Of a stretch of 64,000 nt of DNA, positions 17,887-25,321 are shown piece after piece. The stretch comes from Candidatus Zixiibacteriota bacterium. Its GTDB lineage: Bacteria; Zixibacteria; MSB-5A5; GN15; FEB-12. Position 1 is the first letter of the stretch, and every line of letters begins with the position of its first letter. The stretch lies in assembly GCA_035380245.1 (NCBI GenBank), contig DAOSXA010000003.1, positions 248,001 through 312,000 on the forward strand. Direction: 5' to 3'. The position numbers and the translations under genes were made by a program. The notes under the pieces are model-generated. The model saw only the letters and a program-made list of their open reading frames with translations. It was not told the origin of the DNA and did no database searches.

Positions 17887-19086
17887 TCAGAAACTATTCG
17901 GGAATTGATCGCAGGAGTCAATCCAGTCCAGCCAGAAATCGAATCCTTTTTCCCGGACTAATTCTCTGACACGACGAAAACCCCCGCCATACACGGCATT
18001 TATATCATCCGCTATCCAGCCGGAGTAGAAATCCCGGTCCTCACTGTCAAGACGGTGAAGGGCTAAATACGCGGCATAATGACAGGAGCCTTCGGTAAGA
18101 GTATCACTCGCGGGGCTGTGAAGATTCTGAAATAAACGGGCATGCATCAATTCATGAGCGAGGGTGGTATAGGCTAGTGTACGAGGAAGACCATATAGTA
18201 TTTCAATTTGTAATTGAACCAGTTCTCTGTTCTTATCTGACTCATGATATTCCGCATGAGTTATGCCGAAATTCATTTCAGCAATACCGCCGCCTTTCTT
18301 TTGCAGGTTGTCGCGATCGAGCAGGTTAACGATAATATCCTCGGTATTGACTATGATGTTGTCCCGAGCCAGGCTGTCGGCTACTTCGAGCATCAGGCGA
18401 TAAGCCTCGGTGCGATCGGTAATGGAAGTACTAGCGCAAAGGTTGCATACATTGCGACCGTCGCTGTACTGAACTCCGCCGCCGGTCAGCTTATCGGAGA
18501 TCAATCGACCACAGTAGTCACAGGCGATGGCATCATGCTGATGGCGGGCGTGATACCGATTACCCCAATAGTCGGTATAAAAGCTATCCCTGATACTTCC
18601 GCCGCAATAGGCGCATGTGCCGACCACACTATCCCAATAGCAGTTGTAATGATACGTCAGGCTGTCTACTCGTTGGAGGCTGTCAAGAATAGGTTTGCCG
18701 CACACGGCACAACGAGGAGCGATTTTCTCGGCATAACACAAAGCGTGATAAAGTTTACCGTCGATTTCGTAGTATTCACCCTCGATGACCTTGTTGCAGA
18801 CAACACAACGGGGAGCGAGGTTCTGGAGATAGCAGTCGCTATGGTAATAAAGACTGTCGATTTTAATGAATTGATCTCGGCCTATCGGTTTACCGCAATA
18901 GGCGCAGACGAAATGCTCCGGGTGATACACGCGGCCGTCCACTTCGATGTAATCGCCGATAATGGGTTTGCCGCAACCGGCGCAAATCATGTCGCAGGCG
19001 CCGTATATCAACGTCCCGACACCAACCAACAATACCGCCACAGACAATACAAGTCGGTGGCGGGTGATGATCGAAAGGAATTTCAC
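17887..19086 (-). CDS. exported LIM-domain protein with DA1-like zinc metallopeptidase domain
   Basis: A 399-residue protein from a GTG start preceded by GGGAGAA, 16 bp after the previous stop; a TTG at 19122 is an alternative. A hydrophobic N-terminal segment (about 8-30) exports or anchors it. Residues 35-218 hold three LIM or LIM-like modules with seven CxxC pairs. The first fits the pattern C-x2-C-x16-H-x2-H-x2-C-x2-C-x17-H-x2-C. The C-terminal part resembles plant DA1 (PF12315): ILYGLPRTLAYTTLAHELMHA, with HELMH at 311-315 and a third ligand candidate E332 in LTEGSCHYAAYLAL. DA1 proteins are LIM-containing peptidases. This is the last gene of the nine-gene operon. The substrate is unknown. 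Confidence 0.85.
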   Translation of the reverse strand: MKFLSIITRHRLVLSVAVLLVGVGTLIYGACDMICAGCGKPIIGDYIEVDGRVYHPEHFVCAYCGKPIGRDQFIKIDSLYYHSDCYLQNLAPRCVVCNKVIEGEYYEIDGKLYHALCYAEKIAPRCAVCGKPILDSLQRVDSLTYHYNCYWDSVVGTCAYCGGSIRDSFYTDYWGNRYHARHQHDAIACDYCGRLISDKLTGGGVQYSDGRNVCNLCASTSITDRTEAYRLMLEVADSLARDNIIVNTEDIIVNLLDRDNLQKKGGGIAEMNFGITHAEYHESDKNRELVQLQIEILYGLPRTLAYTTLAHELMHARLFQNLHSPASDTLTEGSCHYAAYLALHRLDSEDRDFYSGWIADDINAVYGGGFRRVRELVREKGFDFWLDWIDSCDQFPNSF

Positions 19087-19102
19087 GGGATTTTCTCCCG
19101 GA

Positions 19103-22100
19103 CTATTTCGCTGTATAGACAACCGGTTCAGTCATGCGCGGATCGTTTAGGACCATTGTAGTGGCTGAGCCGTAACCGCTCACTCCCAAAGCTCGATAAC
19201 CGCTCGGACTAAACGAATCGGGGGCAATGATGCGCTCGACAAAATTACCGTGTGAGTCATAGCGATAGACGCCGTTGTGATCCGCAACGATAATGTACCG
19301 GTCGCGATAGGTGCGGTTGATCCCGTATCTCTCTTGATCGATCGGGACTCCCTTCCGGTCGACTTGAATTGCCACCCTGGTTGGTAAAAGGAGCGGCGAT
19401 TGTCCGTCGTTACCGCCTTTAGTGACGGCACAAATAAACATCCCGGAGTCGTTAAAGACGGCAATGCGGTTGTTGCCCCAGTCGGCCACATAGATATTGC
19501 CGACCTCGTCCACGGCGATGCCCTCAGGACTTGACAACAGGTGTTCATTTATATTTGAAGTCGGATCGGGGGAGAGCCGCAGTTCGGATTGCGAGCCGCC
19601 TTCATATACGATCAAACGGTCGGTTTTCTCACAGTCAATGACCAGATAGCGGTTATGAATTTTATCGAAAGCGAAATCACGCCAGTTCGGTAAGGTTTTA
19701 AGTTTTTCGACAAGTGTCTTATGAGGTGTCGGTGCTTCGATCTCTTTGTCCTGCAGCACGGCCAGGTAATCCCTATGGCCGGTCCAGGAGTTAAAACGAT
19801 CACCCCGGTCGGCCTTGCTTTCGGATAACTCAATACGATGCGACAGAGCGAAAGCGAACGGTGCGAGTCGTGGATCGGGGCAACTTATTCGCCTGAGAGT
19901 CGGATAGAACCCTGACGCATGGGCGGTGAGCTCAACCACTTTCTGGACCTGGATGGAGTCGTGAGTGATAATGTAGCCGGATGAGTCGATCAGGTTGACC
20001 GGGACTGTTTCACCGCTATACTCAGCGCCACCGGATATCCAGGGGAGTTCGATCAGATCGGTAACGGGCGGTGACGCTTTGCCGACGGTGCGAGCCTCGA
20101 ACGATGGGGCCAGTCCCGCAATGAGTTCACCCTCCGAGGCAACCGGTTCGATAACCGGATGCCAGTTAGCATCGATATACGGCTCGTCGGGAATGCCGAG
20201 CGCGAAGCCGTCATAACGCCGTTCCGGGAACCGGGAATCGGTAAGGACACGGTCCTCGGCTGCAATGTACACTGACTTTTTCGGCATACCGTACACCCGC
20301 ATCATGCGAATGAACTCCTGCCGAAAGGCCAGCGGGATTTGATCCGGTTTGGCCAATGACTCGTACAGCACTATCTGCTCGATCCCTCCGATAGTATCAA
20401 TCAACAGACTGTCGGGGCAAATCACAGCGCTGTAGTTGTCCAGGTCGATGCGGTCGAAGTCGACGATCTGCACGCAATCACTGCAGCGACGTGAGAGGTA
20501 ATTCGTATAGCCGTCGATAGCGTTATAAAACGAAACGTACTCGGGATTGGTGGTGAAAACGGAATCCCGCAGATAGGTGAATATGGCGGCGGCGCGACAA
20601 CAGTCGCCGCGATCATCCATCGCTCTCACGTTCAGGATATGACCTATCTCGAACAGCGCTCGACAGGAATGATTATCTTCCACGAGTGGTTCGAGCAACT
20701 CCATGGCTCGATCCAGATTTCGTCCCGGCACCCAGTCCAGGGCCGCGACATAGCGTGCCTCCAGAGCATACTTATTGCCCCCTACTTTCTCGAGAATACG
20801 AGCGGCGTCGGCATAGGTGCTCGAGTCGAGATCGCGATGTCCCTCGAGGGTTCGAGCCATGCCGGCGTAGAAGTTAACGGCGTCGTTATCCATGGCTTCG
20901 GCGGCATAATGATCGAGATAGGTGTCCAGCCGGTACAGGCAGTTATCGAGCCAATTGGTAAACGATGCTCCTACCCGCAAAAGGAATTTGACATCCTCAG
21001 CCGTCAACCGCTGTAGATTCTCATCGGGTAAAGCCTTGTCGTTGCGGCGCAAAGAGGCTGCCTGTAATACAAGATGTTTGTGAGCGGCGCTGTTACGTAA
21101 TGCCGACAGACGGCTGTTATAATCCGAAGGACGTTCGGTACGACTGTAGAAAGTCTGGAAGCTGTCACGGGCATGTTCGAACTCACGGGCGTTGACCAGA
21201 AGCAAAGCGGCGAAACTTCGCCAATAGCTGTATTCATCCAACCCACGGGCAACACCGAAGAGTTTATGCGCATTGCGATAATCCTCTTTGAGGAAACGAC
21301 CGGTAGCATCCCAAAACAGAGAATCGGCTCCAAGACCTTTGCGGGCATCACGGAAACGCATCTCGGCAACCTGATCGCTGGGGCTGAGCAGGCGAAGCAG
21401 GGCAAGACGTGAGGCATTTTCGTAGGATGTCATCGACTCGAAATCGCGATCCTGAACGGTTTCTCCTGTTTTCACGGACAGATAATCAAGATCACGCACG
21501 ATTGCTGCGGCACCGGCAGTATCACCGATCGCCAGTTTCAAACGGGCGCGCTCGTAAGCGAGATCGAGTCGCCGCAGTTGTGCCGCGAGAAGAACACGTT
21601 CACCTGCGGAGTCGGAAGGTGTTTGATAAGGGTCGAGTATGCCGGCATAAACAGCGTCGGTTTGATCGAGAGTCTTTCCGATCTCCGTGGCCTGTTCGGA
21701 CGGCAATGTGCCGAGTGAATCCAGCAGATAGTATTTTTCCGTTACCGCCTGTTGACCGAGGATCTCAGCGGTCATGATTTGAGACCACCAATAAACAGTA
21801 TCCTGGGCGTCACGCGGTACACGCTCGAACCAGGTACGAGCGGAGTCGAATAAAACGGGATTGCTCTCCAACTCGGCCATGCGATAGAAACACCAGCCGC
21901 GACGGTAAGCACATTTATCCTGCAAGGTCGGATAATGAGCGGAAAGACCGGATGGATTGTTGGGAGCCAGCAGGCGATACATACGCAGGTACAGATGGGC
22001 CACACGAGCGAATTGATCGCTGTCGTTTCTGGTCAGGGCCGAATCATAAGTCTGCCGTGCCGCCAGAAGAGTGTCCACCGGCTTGATGTTACTTTGAGGC

Positions 22101-22180
22101 TGTTCCTGTGCCGTAACCGTGACGGTCATGGTCAGGAGAATAATAGTAATGCCGAAAAGTATTGTCCGTGCTCTTGTCAT
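19103..22180 (-). CDS. exported TPR-like protein with C-terminal NHL beta-propeller
   Basis: A 1,025-residue protein with a signal peptide (MTRARTILFGITIILLTMTV, cleaved after TVTAQ). Residues about 30-560 are helical TPR-like repeats. The C-terminal third carries NHL repeats: SPEGIAVDEVGNIYVADWGNNRIAVF near residue 885, and YIIVADHNGVYRYDSHGNFVERI near the end. NHL propellers are binding platforms and usually not enzymes. The middle section (about 560-740) has no recognised domain. GGGAG precedes the ATG at 22180. It lies 39 bp after the lipoprotein gene and 16 bp before the LIM-DA1 gene in the same operon. Confidence 0.8.
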   Translation of the reverse strand: MTRARTILFGITIILLTMTVTVTAQEQPQSNIKPVDTLLAARQTYDSALTRNDSDQFARVAHLYLRMYRLLAPNNPSGLSAHYPTLQDKCAYRRGWCFYRMAELESNPVLFDSARTWFERVPRDAQDTVYWWSQIMTAEILGQQAVTEKYYLLDSLGTLPSEQATEIGKTLDQTDAVYAGILDPYQTPSDSAGERVLLAAQLRRLDLAYERARLKLAIGDTAGAAAIVRDLDYLSVKTGETVQDRDFESMTSYENASRLALLRLLSPSDQVAEMRFRDARKGLGADSLFWDATGRFLKEDYRNAHKLFGVARGLDEYSYWRSFAALLLVNAREFEHARDSFQTFYSRTERPSDYNSRLSALRNSAAHKHLVLQAASLRRNDKALPDENLQRLTAEDVKFLLRVGASFTNWLDNCLYRLDTYLDHYAAEAMDNDAVNFYAGMARTLEGHRDLDSSTYADAARILEKVGGNKYALEARYVAALDWVPGRNLDRAMELLEPLVEDNHSCRALFEIGHILNVRAMDDRGDCCRAAAIFTYLRDSVFTTNPEYVSFYNAIDGYTNYLSRRCSDCVQIVDFDRIDLDNYSAVICPDSLLIDTIGGIEQIVLYESLAKPDQIPLAFRQEFIRMMRVYGMPKKSVYIAAEDRVLTDSRFPERRYDGFALGIPDEPYIDANWHPVIEPVASEGELIAGLAPSFEARTVGKASPPVTDLIELPWISGGAEYSGETVPVNLIDSSGYIITHDSIQVQKVVELTAHASGFYPTLRRISCPDPRLAPFAFALSHRIELSESKADRGDRFNSWTGHRDYLAVLQDKEIEAPTPHKTLVEKLKTLPNWRDFAFDKIHNRYLVIDCEKTDRLIVYEGGSQSELRLSPDPTSNINEHLLSSPEGIAVDEVGNIYVADWGNNRIAVFNDSGMFICAVTKGGNDGQSPLLLPTRVAIQVDRKGVPIDQERYGINRTYRDRYIIVADHNGVYRYDSHGNFVERIIAPDSFSPSGYRALGVSGYGSATTMVLNDPRMTEPVVYTAK

Positions 22181-22219
22181 CAAAAGCTCCCAATAAGCGT
22201 TATCATCGAGACGCTCGAC

Positions 22220-22816
22220 TCAGTTTACCACCTGGATCGAAGGTCGCCAGTGACCGTAGTCGTCTCGGTAGCTGCGAATGAAACACAGAAGGTTGCCGAT
22301 CCCGCGATCGCAGCCTTCCCAACCGGAAGGGATTTCCACCAGTCCGCTTCGGTCGATCAATACTCGCTGTCCGATAGGATCGAAAACATACCGGATCCAG
22401 CCGTAATAGCAGGGGTCCTTGAACTTCCAATTACTCAGAACGAAATCCTCGATTTCGAAAAATGAGCCCCAGTTTTGTAAATCGTTGCCGTTGAGCAATT
22501 CAACTTTGTCCACCATCGCCAGTTGATCGACATATATCCTGAATTCAACCGTTTGATTGTTCGCGGTCGACAGCCAGCCTCGGAAGTTAAAACGGCGGCT
22601 GTTCTCCTGGTCGATCTGGAATGTACATTCTCCGCCCGGTGTTAAGACGATCCCTGCCAGACCGCCGGTGTAGGTTGTGTCGCTTCCGAATTCGGGCTGA
22701 CAACTGGATACTGTCTCGGGAAGTTTCTGCTCGCATCCTATCCCACCGAGAAGCAACAAGCCTAAAATGATTACGACCGGGAGTATCCCGTTTGTTTTAT
22801 TCTTAAGGGTTACCAT
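22220..22816 (-). CDS. predicted lipoprotein, unknown function
   Basis: A 198-residue protein with an N-terminal helix ending in the lipobox-like LLGGIGC, so it is probably lipid-modified at residue 28 and attached to a membrane facing the periplasm. The mature part is beta-rich. It contains several cysteines (in CYYGW, GWEGCDRG and LLCFIRS) that could form disulfides. I recognise no family. Its start overlaps the end of the second ExbD-like gene by 7 bp, which ties it to the ExbB/ExbD module. It is a candidate periplasmic or outer-membrane partner of that motor. Confidence 0.7.
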   Translation of the reverse strand: MVTLKNKTNGILPVVIILGLLLLGGIGCEQKLPETVSSCQPEFGSDTTYTGGLAGIVLTPGGECTFQIDQENSRRFNFRGWLSTANNQTVEFRIYVDQLAMVDKVELLNGNDLQNWGSFFEIEDFVLSNWKFKDPCYYGWIRYVFDPIGQRVLIDRSGLVEIPSGWEGCDRGIGNLLCFIRSYRDDYGHWRPSIQVVN

Positions 22817-23394
22817 GACAGCCTGACCTCGTCATTTTGGCCTTCATCGATCCGATCAAGACTGATATCCTGTGGAAAACCCTCCTGCAGGCAGACGTGG
22901 AAACTATGCTGTATGCCCAAAGTGTCACGGCTGTTGGCCTGCGCCACCATGGCATCGAATTGTTTCTCCAGATTGATCACTGTGCTCAGATCGACATCGG
23001 GCGGACAGCGCAGAACGGCTGTTATCTCTTTCTTCAGACAGTTGGAACCATCGATCAATTCTTCGAGTCGTTCCGAAAGCCCGAGCGAGTCACTCAGGCC
23101 GTATGAGCTGTTACCGATTGTGCGGTTCCAGTTGGAACGCCAATCCATTTGCAGGAAGGTAAGATTGTCGATCCAGAGGAGGGAATCCCCGGCCTTAAGC
23201 TGGATCAACAACTGTGCGCGGCCATAGTCGGTTTTGGGTACCCGGTTCATTTTACCGAGCTCTTCCTCGAACTGTTGTCCCGTACCGCCCGAGGTCAGCA
23301 CCAGGAAGAACAACAGAATAATGAAAAACAGGTCCATGAGAGGGAAGAGCATCCATTTGCGTCGTTCTCGACGATGTCTGAGTGCGGAACTCAT
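22810..23394 (-). CDS. ExbD/TolR-like protein 2
   Basis: A 194-residue protein with a basic cytoplasmic N-terminus (residues 1-14) and one membrane helix: FPLMDLFFIILLFFLVLTSG. The aspartate in LMDL matches the proton-carrying residue of ExbD and TolR. A periplasmic domain of about 155 residues follows, longer than the usual ExbD domain and little conserved. ExbD/TolR subunits sit inside the ExbB pentamer and turn proton flow into force on outer-membrane partners. The ATG overlaps the stop of the first ExbD-like gene by 4 bp. Confidence 0.82.
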   Translation of the reverse strand: MSSALRHRRERRKWMLFPLMDLFFIILLFFLVLTSGGTGQQFEEELGKMNRVPKTDYGRAQLLIQLKAGDSLLWIDNLTFLQMDWRSNWNRTIGNSSYGLSDSLGLSERLEELIDGSNCLKKEITAVLRCPPDVDLSTVINLEKQFDAMVAQANSRDTLGIQHSFHVCLQEGFPQDISLDRIDEGQNDEVRLSW

Positions 23395-23924
23395 ATTTGC
23401 CCTTCCTCACCGGTGCCGTAGGCGACCAGGCTGACGTTCTCGATGTAAGGATACCTTTGGGAACAAGCCTCAAAGATGTAATTGATGATCCGCATCTTGG
23501 TATCCGGATGAGCTCGCACTCGGATTTTTCCGGGAAGTCCTTCGCGACCTTCCTCAACATGGTAGGCATACTCGGTCAGACAGGAATCGATATAACGTCC
23601 TGCCGGTGTTGTCGCGAATTCCTCCATCGACATGGCCGCCAGACTACTGTTCGGCTGGAATGAAATGGTGTCTCTGGTTTCGAATGGAGCGTTGAGCACC
23701 CGCAACAACATGTGATCGTTCTCACTGCCTTGGGTTATGTCCGGAGCGGGTTCGATTGCCAGGGTCAGATAGGGGAAGGGAGGTACTGTCGTAGGCACCT
23801 GTTCCTCCGAGGTCGTACCGACAAATACCGCAATTACCACGCCGAAAACGATGAGCAGAAATATGATGTCGATCAAACCGACAATTTCCCACTCTTTGGC
23901 AGTCATTGGTTTTTGCAGAGGCAT
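23391..23924 (-). CDS. ExbD/TolR-like protein 1
   Basis: A 177-residue protein with a cytoplasmic N-terminus, one helix (EIVGLIDIIFLLIVFGVVIAV) and a periplasmic domain. The aspartate in GLIDIIFLL is at the expected position for proton transfer. It starts 10 bp after the ExbB-like gene and overlaps the next ExbD-like gene. Two different ExbD proteins beside one ExbB suggest a heteromeric rotor, as in some Ton and gliding systems. The periplasmic part ends with a beta-strand-rich segment (YPYIENVSLVAYGTGEEGQI), like other ExbD C-termini. Confidence 0.82.
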   Translation of the reverse strand: MPLQKPMTAKEWEIVGLIDIIFLLIVFGVVIAVFVGTTSEEQVPTTVPPFPYLTLAIEPAPDITQGSENDHMLLRVLNAPFETRDTISFQPNSSLAAMSMEEFATTPAGRYIDSCLTEYAYHVEEGREGLPGKIRVRAHPDTKMRIINYIFEACSQRYPYIENVSLVAYGTGEEGQI

Positions 23925-23934
23925 CGACTTATCC

Positions 23935-25281
23935 CTATTGACCGGTTACATTCTTGTTCTCGACAGCCGGTTTCACATCGTTGCCCGGCTGTATTTTAAT
24001 GGTATCCCACACGTCGGCGCCGAAACTGGTCCAGACCGAGTAAATGCGGTCCAGTTTATAGCTGTAGTAGTAGTAATGGATCATGAACAAAATACCACAG
24101 ACCAAACCGAAAATAGTCGTCCAGAGCGCCTCGTAAATCCCGCCGCCCAGTTTCTGCATAATCTGTGTCGCTCTGATTCCTCCATGACTGATCTCCATGA
24201 AGGCTGAACTGATACCGGTGACGGTACCGAATAGCCCAAGCAATGGAGCGGTAGCGCCGAGCGCCCAGAGGACATCGAGGAGACTTCGTTTGCGTAAGTC
24301 TTCATATTCGGCCGAAACACGCAAATCGATGGCATCGTCGAGATTTTGCTTGCTGTTGATCGCATTCGAGAGCGAATGCACCAGCTTGACCGAGGGGATA
24401 TCATCGGTTTTCCGTTTATTACTAGCTGCTATTTCGAGGAAAGAAGGGACACGGTCGGCGATGGAACGGAGAACGCGCCCGTGGAAAGCCGAGCGGGACA
24501 GATGATTGACGATAGCATTTTTATACGGCTCTCGGTAAGCCGGATTGTCCAGTCGTTTTGCTTCGTTATCGGCAACTGTTTGGCATTCATTGTATCCTGA
24601 GATGTCGCGGTTAACCACGAACAATCGTGTGGAACGGAACAGCCACCAGGTGCGGGGGAGCAAGAGCACACAGCCGATGAAAAGAAACAACACGAGAGCA
24701 TCGAACGCACGGCGGCCGAGAAATCCCGATTTGTTTAGTACATCGAGCGGATCGTTCCACCCGGCTCTGGAGAACAACCAAAAAACGATAGCAGCCGGGG
24801 TATAACGGTCGGGGGGGATGAACTCCCGTCCCAGCTTACGGAAAGGTTCACTCTTGTATACGCTGTCACCCCAATAAACCAGCACCTGAATGTAATGGTA
24901 GTCAAGGTCGCGATCTATTCCGCTGCTGATTGTGAACTTCGTAGCCGTATCACCGGCATTGAATACTTGATAGTTGGCCGGGTTGGTGAAAGTGCTGTCG
25001 GTGGTCGAGTAAAGAACCTCGGAATGGTCGATATAGCTCAAATCCAGCTGTGCTGAATCACCGTCGAGTACCGTCTGCACCTTCCATTTCACTATCAATT
25101 GATCTCGTGTGTCGCCGTCATCGTTGATTTCGGCAAAATGTACATCGCTTATACAGACAGCGATATCCGGGTGTGTACCGGTAATATCTCCCTGGGTGAG
25201 AGCCGTCCCGGCGATTGCCAACACGATCCCTGCCATAACCAGATTTAACAGGGCTGACTTTTTTTGTAATGTAGTCTTCAT
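23935..25281 (-). CDS. ExbB/TolQ/MotA-family proton channel with extracytoplasmic N-terminal domain
   Basis: A 448-residue protein. A signal peptide (residues 1-30) is followed by a beta-rich domain of about 120 residues, possibly FN3-like. Then come a membrane helix (about 191-214), a cytoplasmic region (about 215-330) and two helices (about 334-358 and 384-404). LGLFGTVTGISSAF and GGGIYEALWTTIFGLVCGI are the ExbB/TolQ/MotA signatures. The channel subunit passes protons with the ExbD proteins. The extracytoplasmic domain is not part of ordinary ExbB. GGAGG lies 4 bases before the ATG at 25281; ATG 25305 is possible. PorV-like gene ends 40 bp upstream. Confidence 0.88.
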   Translation of the reverse strand: MKTTLQKKSALLNLVMAGIVLAIAGTALTQGDITGTHPDIAVCISDVHFAEINDDGDTRDQLIVKWKVQTVLDGDSAQLDLSYIDHSEVLYSTTDSTFTNPANYQVFNAGDTATKFTISSGIDRDLDYHYIQVLVYWGDSVYKSEPFRKLGREFIPPDRYTPAAIVFWLFSRAGWNDPLDVLNKSGFLGRRAFDALVLFLFIGCVLLLPRTWWLFRSTRLFVVNRDISGYNECQTVADNEAKRLDNPAYREPYKNAIVNHLSRSAFHGRVLRSIADRVPSFLEIAASNKRKTDDIPSVKLVHSLSNAINSKQNLDDAIDLRVSAEYEDLRKRSLLDVLWALGATAPLLGLFGTVTGISSAFMEISHGGIRATQIMQKLGGGIYEALWTTIFGLVCGILFMIHYYYYSYKLDRIYSVWTSFGADVWDTIKIQPGNDVKPAVENKNVTGQ

Positions 25282-25321
25282 CTGTCCTCCGAACAGTCTG
25301 TTCATATCCTTTCCCGAATCC

